Shown here one piece after another: positions 1 through 6,036 of a DNA stretch of 9,591 nt. The stretch is from assembly GCA_902796895.1 (NCBI GenBank), contig CADBQV010000086.1, forward strand, positions 1 through 9,591, in the 5' to 3' direction. The translations under genes and the position numbers were made by a program. The stretch is from an uncultured Erysipelotrichaceae bacterium (GTDB lineage: Bacteria > Bacillota_I > Bacilli_A > Acholeplasmatales > Anaeroplasmataceae). Position 1 is the first letter of the stretch. Each line of letters starts with the position of its first letter. The notes beneath the pieces are model-generated. The model did no database searches. It had not been told where the DNA came from and saw nothing but the letters and a program-made list of their open reading frames with translations.

Positions 1-36
1 TTATAATATTAAATATTGTATAAAGATTAAATTAAG

Positions 37-90
37 ATATAGTATTTTCAACATTTGAAAAAAAATTATTGAAAGTACTATATTTTTTTT
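37..90 (+). terminator. Terminator-like inverted repeat upstream of the yebC-family gene
   Basis: Positions 37-51 and 69-83 form a 15-bp stem with one G-T wobble and a 17-nt loop, followed directly by a run of T (84-90). This is the layout of an intrinsic terminator for a + strand transcript arriving from outside the window. The stem is AT-rich. A competing inner hairpin (45-51 with 55-61, loop 52-54) is also possible. The right arm contains the -35 box of the next promoter, so the element may act as terminator, operator or both. Confidence 0.55.
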
Positions 91-97
91 ATATAAT
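69..97 (+). promoter_or_regulatory. Sigma-A type promoter of the yebC-family gene
   Basis: TTGAAA at 69-74 and TATAAT at 92-97 are separated by exactly 17 nt. This gives a near-consensus housekeeping promoter about 40 nt before the start codon at 138. The -35 box lies in the right arm of the inverted repeat 37-83, and the spacer contains its T-run. Confidence 0.75.
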
Positions 98-137
98 AAT
101 CAAGTAAGAAAATTTATCTCGAAAGGTTGTGTAGACT

Positions 138-866
138 ATGGGAAGAGCCCATGAAGTACGTGCAGCATCAATGGCAAAGACTGCTGCTATGAAATCAAGT
201 AAATATGCTAAATGGGGAAAGGAAATTTTTGCTGCTGCAAAGGCTGGCGTTCCTGATCCTGAAATGAATCAAGGTTTAAAAAATATTATTGCTCGTGCAA
301 AGAAGGATCAAGTTCCTGCTGACGTTATTAAAAGAGCAATTGATAAGGCAGCTGGTGTTAAATCAGGTGCTACTAAAGAAAAATCATATGAGGGTATGGG
401 TCCAGGTAATGTTGCAGTTATCGTTAACTGTTTAACTGATAATGATAATAGAACATTTACTGAAGTTAGAACTGCATTCCAAAAGACTGGTGGAACTATC
501 GGTTCATCAGTAAGTTATTTATTCAGCAAGAAAGCTATATTTGAATTTGAAGGAATGACAGAAGATGAAGTGTTAGAAGCTTTAATGATGGGCGAAAATG
601 CTGATTATGAAGATATGTCAATTGATGAAGATGGTTTTGTAAAAATTACTGCACAACCAGAATCATTTGAAGGAATTAAGGCTGCAATTGAAGCTGCAAA
701 ACCTGAAATTGAATTTGAAACAGCTTCATGCGATATGGTTCCTGCAAATTATGTAGAGCTTGATGAAGATCATTTAGCTAAATTTAAGAGATTCTTAGAT
801 ATATTAGCAGAATATGATGATGTTGATGAAGTAATTCATAATGCTGTATTACCAGAAGAAGAATAA
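138..866 (+). CDS. YebC/TACO1-family protein (YeeN-like subgroup)
   Basis: This 242-residue protein has the length and layout of the YebC/TACO1 family. The opening MGRAHEV with a downstream KYAKWGKEI matches the YeeN-like subgroup rather than the MAGHSKW opening of classical YebC. The central core YEGMGPG (84-90), the DNDNRT segment (101-106) and GSSVSYLF (122-129) are family hallmarks, as is the C-terminal DVDEVIHN (228-235). Family members were long annotated as DNA-binding transcription regulators; TACO1 and recent bacterial work point to a ribosome-associated role in translating difficult, proline-rich stretches. Which applies here cannot be read from sequence. The start at 138 is chosen because it gives the conserved N-terminus; GAAAGG (121-126) is a somewhat distant ribosome-binding site, and Met12 is a less likely alternative. 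The gene has its own promoter and terminator and appears monocistronic. Confidence 0.93.
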   Translation: MGRAHEVRAASMAKTAAMKSSKYAKWGKEIFAAAKAGVPDPEMNQGLKNIIARAKKDQVPADVIKRAIDKAAGVKSGATKEKSYEGMGPGNVAVIVNCLTDNDNRTFTEVRTAFQKTGGTIGSSVSYLFSKKAIFEFEGMTEDEVLEALMMGENADYEDMSIDEDGFVKITAQPESFEGIKAAIEAAKPEIEFETASCDMVPANYVELDEDHLAKFKRFLDILAEYDDVDEVIHNAVLPEEE

Positions 867-871
867 AAATT

Positions 872-906
872 TAAAGAGTCGTAAATCGGCTCTTTATTTA
901 TTTTAT
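872..906 (+). terminator. Intrinsic terminator after the yebC-family gene
   Basis: Arms 873-881 and 887-895 form a 9-bp stem with one T-G wobble and a 5-nt loop, extended by a T-A pair at 872/896. A T-rich tail containing A residues follows. It begins six nt after the stop codon. Confidence 0.85.
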
Positions 907-921
907 AAATAACTGTATAAT
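893..921 (+). promoter_or_regulatory. Probable promoter of the fhs unit
   Basis: TATAAT at 916-921 is a perfect -10 box, preceded directly by TG. The best -35 at 17-nt spacing is the poor TTTATT at 893-898, inside the tail of the preceding terminator. A second weaker candidate is TG-A-TAATAT at 976-984 with TTTAAT at 956-961. The first places transcription start near 928, giving a leader of about 120 nt before fhs. Confidence 0.55.
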
Positions 922-927
922 ATGCTT

Positions 928-1048
928 GGTTAAACGCTTTCATTTAAGAATTGAGTTTAATTTTAGTATCATTTATGATAATATTGTTTTGTATATCGTA
1001 AAAATACAGTTGATTTTCTACAAAAAACAAAAAAGGAAGGTATTTTTT
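928..1048 (+). other. Untranslated leader of fhs, no recognised motif
   Basis: The stretch contains small hairpin-capable repeats: TTAAAC/GTTTAA (930-935 with 955-960), TATCA/TGATA (967-971 with 976-980) and TGTAT/ATACA (990-994 with 1004-1008). None is followed by a proper T-run, and the tetrahydrofolate riboswitch consensus is not recognisable. The ribosome-binding site GGAAGG lies at 1035-1040, eight nt before the fhs ATG. Confidence 0.4.
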
Positions 1049-2713
1049 ATGTTAAGTGACTTAGAAATAGCACAACAAGCAGAAATTAAACCTGTAAAGG
1101 AAATAGCAAAAAAATTAAATATTGATGAGGATGATTTAGAATTTTATGGAAAATATAAAGCTAAAATTGATCCTAAAGCAATTAAAAGTAATAAAAATGG
1201 TAAGGTAATTTTAGTTACTGCAATTTCCCCTACTCCAGCTGGTGAAGGAAAATCAACTACAACTATTGGCTTATCTGATGCATTAAATAAATTAAATTAT
1301 AATACAATCGTTGCTTTAAGAGAACCATCATTTGGTCCTGTTATGGGAGTTAAAGGTGGAGCAACTGGTGGAGGATATGCTCAAGTTATTCCAATGGAAG
1401 ATATTAATTTACATTTTACTGGTGATTTCCATGCAATAACTACTGCAAATAATGCAATAGCTGCAATGCTTGATAATCACATTCATCAAGGAAATAAACT
1501 TGGAATTGATCCAACAAGAATTATATGGCATAGATGTCTAGATATGAATGATAGAGCACTACGTAGTGTAATAGTAGGACTTGGTGGTTCATCTAATGGT
1601 CAACCTAGAGAAGATCATTTTGATATAACAGTTGCAAGTGAAGTTATGGCTGTACTTTGTTTATCTAAGGATATGGATGATTTTAAAGAAAGAATAGGAA
1701 GAATCGTTGTTGCATATACTTATGATAAATTACCTGTTACAGTTAAAGACCTAAATGCTGTAGGTGCTGTTGCTGTTATTATGAAAGATGCATTAAAACC
1801 TAATTTAGTTCAAACGCTTGAACATAACCCAGCATTAATTCATGGTGGACCATTTGCAAATATAGCACACGGCTGTAATTCAGTTATCGCAACAAAATCT
1901 GCAATAAAATTAGCTGATTATGTTGTGACAGAAGCAGGATTTGGTGCTGACTTAGGTGCAGAAAAATTCTTTGATATTAAATGTAGACAAACAGGTATCA
2001 AGCCTTCATGTGTTGTAATGGTTGCTACTATTAGAGCCCTTAAGATGCATGGTGGTGTATTAAAAGAAGATTTAAAAGAAGAAAATGTTTTAGCGCTTAA
2101 AAAAGGTATAGTTAACCTTGAAAAGCATATTGAAAACATTAAAAAATATAATTTACCTTATGTTATTGCCATTAATAAATTCTATACAGATACTCAAAAT
2201 GAAATTGATGTATTAGAAAAATGGGCAAAGGAAAACAATCATCCAATTTCATTATCTGAAGTATTTACTAAAGGTAGTGAAGGTGGAATTGATTTAGCTA
2301 AAAAAGTTATTAATGAAATTAATTTACACGATGGTGCTAATACATTTAAATTTATATATGATAGTGAAGCATCAATTAAAGATAAGATTACAACAATAGC
2401 TAAAGAAATATATGGTGCAGCTAATGTTGAATTTTCATCTCAAGCAAAAACAGAAATGTCTAAATTTAAAAAATACGGCTGGGATAAATTACCAGTATGT
2501 ATGGCAAAAACTCAGTATTCATTCTCTGATAACCCTAAGCTTCTTGGTAGACCTGAGGGCTTTACTTTAACGATTAGAGAAATAAAGCCATCAATTGGTG
2601 CCGGATTCATAGTTGCTCTAACGGGTGATATAATGACTATGCCAGGCTTACCAAAAGAACCAGCAGCTAATAATATGGATATAGTTGATGGAAAAACTGT
2701 AGGATTATTTTAA
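1049..2713 (+). CDS. fhs: Formate-tetrahydrofolate ligase
   Basis: Fhs joins formate to tetrahydrofolate using ATP, giving 10-formyl-THF in the cytoplasm, the formyl donor for purine synthesis. The 554-residue product has the usual length for this enzyme (about 555). The family P-loop TPAGEGKST is at residues 62-70, the long conserved block starting EPSFGPVMG is at 92-100 and continues with [11 protein letters not shown] (103-113), and [16 protein letters not shown] is at 298-313. The ATG at 1049 is chosen because GGAAGG (1035-1040) sits eight nt upstream and the protein then begins MLSDLEIAQ, as expected for the family. An in-frame TTG at 926 would add 41 hydrophobic and basic residues, has no ribosome-binding site, and lies at or before the likely transcription start. 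The gene opens a unit with the PEPCK-like gene (17-nt gap) and purE. All key motifs appear intact. Confidence 0.98.
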   Translation: MLSDLEIAQQAEIKPVKEIAKKLNIDEDDLEFYGKYKAKIDPKAIKSNKNGKVILVTAISPTPAGEGKSTTTIGLSDALNKLNYNTIVALREPSFGPVMGVKGGATGGGYAQVIPMEDINLHFTGDFHAITTANNAIAAMLDNHIHQGNKLGIDPTRIIWHRCLDMNDRALRSVIVGLGGSSNGQPREDHFDITVASEVMAVLCLSKDMDDFKERIGRIVVAYTYDKLPVTVKDLNAVGAVAVIMKDALKPNLVQTLEHNPALIHGGPFANIAHGCNSVIATKSAIKLADYVVTEAGFGADLGAEKFFDIKCRQTGIKPSCVVMVATIRALKMHGGVLKEDLKEENVLALKKGIVNLEKHIENIKKYNLPYVIAINKFYTDTQNEIDVLEKWAKENNHPISLSEVFTKGSEGGIDLAKKVINEINLHDGANTFKFIYDSEASIKDKITTIAKEIYGAANVEFSSQAKTEMSKFKKYGWDKLPVCMAKTQYSFSDNPKLLGRPEGFTLTIREIKPSIGAGFIVALTGDIMTMPGLPKEPAANNMDIVDGKTVGLF

Positions 2714-2730
2714 AAGAAAGAGAGATTATT

Positions 2731-4464
2731 ATGGAATATATATTTAATGAAAAGCAAGTTGTTATCAATTTTTCAGAAAACTTTTGTAAAAATGAAATAG
2801 AGGTTTTAAATTCAGATTGTTTCTTTGATGTTTTATCAAGATATATTGAACATATATATAAAACAGAGAATCAAGCATTATTACCTTTACTTGATTTAAT
2901 GCCTAGAAAAAAAGTACCAGGCACTTTAGCTAGAATCTTTAAAATGATTTTTGGCTTAAGCTTTAGTGATATTGAAAAAGTAACAGATGGAAATGAAACA
3001 ATTAAAAAAGTTATGGAAATGAAATCAGTATTATATGATTTTGTTCAAGATTTCTATAATTATTGGAGAAGAATTGAAAGATATTCTGTTGTATTATCAA
3101 GAGTAACTAAGGATGGTGTTGAAGCTTCATCATTCATCCAAGCTCAAACTGAATTTAATGATACAGTATTATCAACATATAGAACTATTTCTGAAAAGCT
3201 ATATGGTGAAAAATTCCCAATTTATAGACAATTACCTGCTGGTGTAAATGCATCACTTTTATTATCTAAGAATGAATGGATGGATAAGGATTCTAAATAT
3301 GCATTCTTAGCAAAATGTGAAGCAATTGAACGTATTGTAATTCGTCCACCATTTATTTCATATTCTGCAAAGAATAAGAGAACAGGTACATATCCAGAAG
3401 CTAAAGAAAATCCTATTAATAGAATTAAAAATAATTTTGATGCTAAGAGCTATTATTGCTATGCAGCAAAAGTTGGTGGTGCTTTAGCATATGTATATTT
3501 CCATAGAGATTATATGGCTCATGGTATTACAATTGGAAATCTATTTGAATTCGTTCCACTAAATTTATGTAGAGGTAAAAAACCAGATTTATTATATATC
3601 TTTGGTGGTGATTACGATGGTGAATCAGAATTCTATTATGATAAAGAATCAGATATTTATGTAGGTCTTGCACCACATAATTCATCAATTGATTACTTTG
3701 GTTATATGAAAAAAATGTTATTAACATTATATAACACAAAGATGATTGACCAAGGATTCTTACCAATTCATGGTGCTTGTGTAAAAATCACTATGAAAGA
3801 TGGTACTAAGAAAAATATCGTTATTATGGGTGACTCTGGTGCTGGTAAGAGTGAATCACTTGAAGCATTATCAGAGATGGCAGGAGATAATATTTCTGCA
3901 CAATTAACTATTTTTGATGATATGGGTACATTTAAAATTGAAAATGACGAAGTTATAGCATATGGTACTGAAATTGGTGCGTTTGTTAGACTTGATGATA
4001 TGACATCTGGCTATGCATATAGAGAAATGGATAGAGCTATATTTATGAACCCTGATAAGGTAAATTCAAGATTAGTAATTCCTTGTGCTACATATTCTCA
4101 AATTATGGCAGGTAACAAGGTTGATATGTATTTATATGCAAATAACTACGATGAAGAATGCGAATCAGAAGTAGAATTCTATAAAACTGCTGATGAAGCA
4201 AAGAAGATATTTATTCGTGGTGCACGTCGTGCTAAGGGTACAACTCAAGAAGTTGGTATGACTGAATCATTCTTTGCTAATCCATTTGGTCCTGTTCAAA
4301 GAGAAGAACAAACAAGAGTTATTATTGATAAAGTATTTAATAAATTATTTGAAAACAAAATTCCAGTTGGTGTATTACACACAAGACTTGCAGTACCAGG
4401 AATGGAACATGATGGTCCAGCTCTAGCTGCTAAAAAATTATTTGAATTAATTGAGGAAAAATAA
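2731..4464 (+). CDS. PEP-carboxykinase-fold ATPase/kinase, divergent, function unassigned
   Basis: The C-terminal half of this 577-residue protein carries a PEPCK-type core. Tyr322 and Met-Lys-Lys (326-328) are followed 19 residues after Lys328 by His347. Then come the P-loop [10 protein letters not shown] (367-376), an Asp-Asp pair (396-397) within IFDDMG, and Asn-Ser-Arg (445-447). Compared from memory with E. coli PckA (Lys213, His232, P-loop, DDEHGW, NTR), order and the Lys-to-His spacing agree. However, the P-loop reads like HPr kinase (GDSGxGKSE) instead of PEPCK (GxSGTGKTT), and I see no TGRSPKDK-type substrate motif. The first 320 residues are a mixed, mostly helical region I do not recognise. 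ATP-PEPCK converts oxaloacetate to PEP; this protein may do that, or phosphorylate another substrate. The gene follows fhs by 17 nt with a weak AGAGAG site (2719-2724) and ends one nt before purE. No signal peptide or membrane segment is seen. Confidence 0.8.
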   Translation: MEYIFNEKQVVINFSENFCKNEIEVLNSDCFFDVLSRYIEHIYKTENQALLPLLDLMPRKKVPGTLARIFKMIFGLSFSDIEKVTDGNETIKKVMEMKSVLYDFVQDFYNYWRRIERYSVVLSRVTKDGVEASSFIQAQTEFNDTVLSTYRTISEKLYGEKFPIYRQLPAGVNASLLLSKNEWMDKDSKYAFLAKCEAIERIVIRPPFISYSAKNKRTGTYPEAKENPINRIKNNFDAKSYYCYAAKVGGALAYVYFHRDYMAHGITIGNLFEFVPLNLCRGKKPDLLYIFGGDYDGESEFYYDKESDIYVGLAPHNSSIDYFGYMKKMLLTLYNTKMIDQGFLPIHGACVKITMKDGTKKNIVIMGDSGAGKSESLEALSEMAGDNISAQLTIFDDMGTFKIENDEVIAYGTEIGAFVRLDDMTSGYAYREMDRAIFMNPDKVNSRLVIPCATYSQIMAGNKVDMYLYANNYDEECESEVEFYKTADEAKKIFIRGARRAKGTTQEVGMTESFFANPFGPVQREEQTRVIIDKVFNKLFENKIPVGVLHTRLAVPGMEHDGPALAAKKLFELIEEK

Positions 4465-4465
4465 T

Positions 4466-4936
4466 ATGGTTCGTGTTGGAATTATAATGGGTTCAACTTC
4501 AGATTATGAAGTTATGCAAGATGCATGTAAGGTATTAGATGATTTTAAGGTTGAATATGAATGTAAGGTAGTATCTGCTCATAGAACACCAGATTTAATG
4601 TACGAATATGCTCATAGTGCAGAAGAAAGAGGCATTAAAGTAATCATAGCTGGTGCCGGAGGAGCAGCACACCTTCCTGGTATGACTGCAGCAATGACTA
4701 CACTTCCTGTTATTGGCGTTCCTGTAAAATCTAGAGCATTAAATGGCCTTGATTCACTTTTATCAATTGTTCAAATGCCAGGTGGCGTACCTGTATTAAC
4801 AGTAGCTATAAATGGCGCTAAAAATGCTGCATTATCAGCAATTTCAATCCTTGCGACAAATGATAAAGAATTAAGCCAAAAGCTAAAAGATTTTAGACAA
4901 AATCAAACTGATTCTGTTTTGAAAGCAACATTATAA
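4466..4936 (+). CDS. purE: N5-carboxyaminoimidazole ribonucleotide mutase (class I PurE)
   Basis: PurE converts N5-CAIR, made by PurK, to CAIR in de novo purine synthesis. The 156-residue product matches the usual size of about 160. Class I motifs are complete: MGSTSD (8-13), SAHRTP (37-42) with the catalytic histidine at 39, [12 protein letters not shown] (62-73) and PGGVPV (105-110). A purK is present in the window, which fits the two-step class I route. The ATG at 4466 is chosen because GAGG at 4453-4456 lies nine nt upstream and the protein then starts [10 protein letters not shown]; a TTG at 4451 would add five residues and overlap the previous gene. The start is one nt after the preceding stop codon and its ribosome-binding site is inside the preceding gene, so translation is probably coupled. 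A strong terminator follows, so this is the last gene of the fhs unit. Confidence 0.97.
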   Translation: MVRVGIIMGSTSDYEVMQDACKVLDDFKVEYECKVVSAHRTPDLMYEYAHSAEERGIKVIIAGAGGAAHLPGMTAAMTTLPVIGVPVKSRALNGLDSLLSIVQMPGGVPVLTVAINGAKNAALSAISILATNDKELSQKLKDFRQNQTDSVLKATL

Positions 4937-4943
4937 TTAAAAT

Positions 4944-4983
4944 GCCACAATTATTGGATTTACAATAAATTGTGGCTTTTTTT
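4944..4983 (+). terminator. Strong intrinsic terminator after purE
   Basis: GCCACAATT (4944-4952) pairs with AATTGTGGC (4968-4976) in a perfect 9-bp stem. An inner ATTG/CAAT pairing (4953-4956 with 4963-4966) lengthens it, and seven T residues follow (4977-4983). It ends the fhs-purE unit and separates purE from the lipoprotein gene. Confidence 0.93.
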
Positions 4984-4985
4984 AT

Positions 4986-5014
4986 TTGACATGTTATAAT
5001 ATCTTTATATGAAT
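4986..5014 (+). promoter_or_regulatory. Promoter of the lipoprotein gene
   Basis: An extended -10, TG-T-TATAAT at 4992-5000, lies just after the purE terminator; with it, any -35 would fall inside the terminator stem (TTGTGG at 4971-4976, 18-nt spacer). A perfect TTGACA at 4986-4991 is also present, but its partner would be the weak TATGAA at 5008-5013 (16-nt spacer). Either way transcription should start within about 45 nt of the gene at 5047. Confidence 0.6.
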
Positions 5015-5046
5015 GATATCAAATATATTATATTGGGAGAATTAAT

Positions 5047-5706
5047 ATGAAACGTTTTTTAAAACATTTATTTTTATCATCACTTGCAACTTTATTTTTA
5101 GTTTCTTGTGGTTCTAAAAATGAAAATATAGAAAATACTGATACATTAGATGATGAAGCTTATCAAGTATCAGAAGAAGAATTTAAAAATATGAATAATT
5201 TTGGAACAGAATATAGTTGTGATTATAAATTATATTCTGGTAATGTTTTTTATGATGCCGTTTCTTTAATAAGAGACAATAATAAAATTAAATTATCTGA
5301 AATACAACTATTAGGTGGACCTAATGTATATTATTATTCAATTGTTGATGGAAACACTTATAAATCAATAAAATATGAAAATGATACTTATGAAAATATT
5401 GGTAATTATAATATAGCTGAATTTATGCCACTAGCAACTAGCTATATTAAAATTAATGAAATATATAAAAATGTTAACTATGATTCGAAATCAAATGATT
5501 ATGTTTTAAAAAATTATAAAAAAAATGAATCTGATACATTTTCATATGAAATGCATTTTAAATTTTTAAACAAAAAACTTTCTTCATATAAAATGATAAT
5601 TCATATAGATGATACTATTGTATCAAGTAAAGTAACAATAGATTTTAATTATGATAATCAAGATATTCAATTTCCAGAAGAAGTAATCAATATGATAAAC
5701 AATTAA
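5047..5706 (+). CDS. Small putative lipoprotein of unknown function
   Basis: I do not recognise this 219-residue protein as a named family. A basic start (MKRFLKH) is followed by a hydrophobic stretch and the lipobox LVSC (18-21), with the lipidation cysteine at 21, so the mature protein should be anchored to the outer face of the membrane. Residues 22-50 are acidic, Asn-rich and probably disordered. The rest alternates polar and aromatic residues in short strands, with several Tyr-rich patches and a terminal PEEVINMINN. This pattern could be a LolA/LppX-like curved beta sheet, but that is only inference. GGGAGA at 5035-5040 is a good ribosome-binding site six nt before the ATG. The gene has its own promoter and terminator and sits between purE and purK, so it looks like an independent insertion into a purine cluster. 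Codon use resembles its neighbours. Confidence 0.85.
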   Translation: MKRFLKHLFLSSLATLFLVSCGSKNENIENTDTLDDEAYQVSEEEFKNMNNFGTEYSCDYKLYSGNVFYDAVSLIRDNNKIKLSEIQLLGGPNVYYYSIVDGNTYKSIKYENDTYENIGNYNIAEFMPLATSYIKINEIYKNVNYDSKSNDYVLKNYKKNESDTFSYEMHFKFLNKKLSSYKMIIHIDDTIVSSKVTIDFNYDNQDIQFPEEVINMINN

Positions 5707-5730
5707 TGCGGATTAAAATCCGTATTTTTT
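5706..5730 (+). terminator. Intrinsic terminator after the lipoprotein gene
   Basis: ATGCGGAT (5706-5713) pairs with ATCCGTAT (5718-5725), an 8-bp stem with one G-T wobble and a TAAA loop, followed by T residues through 5730. The stem begins on the last base of the stop codon. Confidence 0.88.
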
Positions 5731-5733
5731 CTT

Positions 5734-5753
5734 TTATTAATTTAAATTAATAA
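5734..5753. repeat. Perfect 20-bp A/T palindrome
   Basis: The 20 bases from 5734 to 5753 are a perfect palindrome with 10-bp half sites and no spacer, made only of A and T. It lies about 60 nt upstream of the purK promoter's -35 box. With no loop it is a poor RNA hairpin, so a protein-binding site or an AT-rich promoter element are more natural readings. In DNA this AT-rich it may also be chance. Confidence 0.4.
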
Positions 5754-5763
5754 TTTATTATTA

Positions 5764-5796
5764 AAATGAAAGAGTTTTTATTATTATTTTTCATTT
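5764..5796. repeat. 8-bp inverted repeat overlapping the purK -35 box
   Basis: AAATGAAA (5764-5771) and TTTCATTT (5789-5796) form an 8-bp inverted repeat with 17 nt between the arms. The right arm overlaps the proposed -35 box at 5794-5799. A repressor site is possible but unproven. Composition makes chance occurrence plausible. Confidence 0.35.
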
Positions 5797-5822
5797 ACTA
5801 CTTAAATCTTTTATGCTAAAAT
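5794..5822 (+). promoter_or_regulatory. Extended -10 promoter of the purK-purL unit
   Basis: TG-C-TAAAAT at 5814-5822 is an extended -10 element, with TTTACT at 5794-5799 as the -35 at 17-nt spacing. Transcription would start near 5829, about 208 nt before purK, leaving room for the structured leader. No other good promoter lies between the lipoprotein terminator and purK. Confidence 0.65.
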
Positions 5823-5951
5823 ATACAATGTAGTTTTTGTTTTCTTTATTCATTAATACTTATAGTATTAATAATAAAACAATTACTATACTACTTGGAT
5901 CCGAGGTTTACAAACATGATAAAACTAATGATGCAAGTTAATAAATGTAAT

Positions 5952-5978
5952 CCATTATTAATTAATGGTTGTTTTTTT
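5952..5978 (+). terminator. Weak terminator-like hairpin in the purK leader
   Basis: CCATTA (5952-5957) pairs with TAATGG (5963-5968) over a 5-nt loop, followed by TTGTTTTTTT to 5978. The 6-bp stem has only two G-C pairs, so termination may be partial. Its arms can pair with upstream leader segments instead: 5951-5954 with 5896-5899, or 5965-5972 with 5910-5917 (seven of eight positions). Confidence 0.5.
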
Positions 5979-5985
5979 GTCGCAT

Positions 5986-6022
5986 AAAGGAAAGCATATC
6001 TTTTGCTTTCCTTTTAATTTTT
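5986..6022 (+). terminator. Strong attenuator-like terminator just upstream of purK
   Basis: AAAGGAAAGCA (5986-5996) and TGCTTTCCTTT (6004-6014) form a perfect 11-bp stem with a 7-nt loop, followed by a T-rich tail to 6022. It ends only four nt before the ribosome-binding site of purK. No complete gene precedes it in this unit, so its natural role is conditional termination of the purK-purL transcript. Confidence 0.8.
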
Positions 6023-6036
6023 ATTAGAGGTGTATT

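Larger units (their letters stand above)
5829..6024 (+). promoter_or_regulatory. Structured purK leader, candidate attenuator or riboswitch of unrecognised class
   Basis: The expected 5' end folds into a long interrupted hairpin: GTAGT/ACTAC (5830-5834 with 5890-5894), TTGTTTT/AAAACAA (5837-5843 with 5876-5882), and a terminal 9-bp stem (5852-5860 with 5864-5872, loop TAT). A second domain (5896-5954) can pair TGGA with TCCA (5896-5899/5951-5954) and TTACA with TGTAA (5908-5912/5946-5950), leaving an 8-nt bulge TCCGAGGT. Two terminator-like hairpins follow. The second domain's 3' strand overlaps the stem of the first, the expected geometry for a switch. I see no purine riboswitch core, no ZTP CCGCCUGGG loop and no ykkC-type core. 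The ligand, if any, is unknown. Confidence 0.5.
5731..6036 (+). other. Intergenic region between the lipoprotein gene and purK: regulatory, no gene
   Basis: This 306-nt stretch holds, in order, the A/T palindrome, the inverted repeat at the -35 box, the promoter, the structured leader with two terminator-like hairpins, and the purK ribosome-binding site. The only reading frame worth mentioning is a 17-codon hydrophobic one at 5766-5819, with no ribosome-binding site and lying over the promoter. It is not considered a gene. Confidence 0.8.

Noticed and set aside
926..1048. Upstream in-frame TTG start for fhs, adding 41 residues
   Set aside because: It has no ribosome-binding site, lies at the probable transcription start, and the added residues are not part of the Fhs family. 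The ATG at 1049 has GGAAGG at good spacing.
928..1048. Tetrahydrofolate riboswitch before fhs
   Set aside because: Neither the paired GGAGAG/CUCC-type ends nor the conserved internal segments are present.
1918..2139. Minus-strand reading frame inside fhs
   Set aside because: It is fully inside a well-conserved gene, has no family features, and no minus-strand signals are seen. Similar minus-strand frames within the PEPCK-like gene, purK and purL were dismissed for the same reason.
4451..4465. TTG start for purE at 4451
   Set aside because: It would overlap the upstream gene, add five non-family residues and place GAGG inside the coding region. The ATG at 4466 gives the standard PurE N-terminus.
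5766..5819. Seventeen-codon hydrophobic reading frame upstream of purK
   Set aside because: No ribosome-binding site, low complexity, and it covers the proposed promoter, ending in the -10 box.
5880..5980. A known purine-related riboswitch (guanine/adenine, ZTP, PRPP/ykkC) in the purK leader
   Set aside because: The purine riboswitch core segments, the ZTP CCGCCUGGG loop and the ykkC GNNNRAAGCCC region are all absent. The bulge TCCGAGG faintly resembles a ykkC segment, but this is too short to claim.
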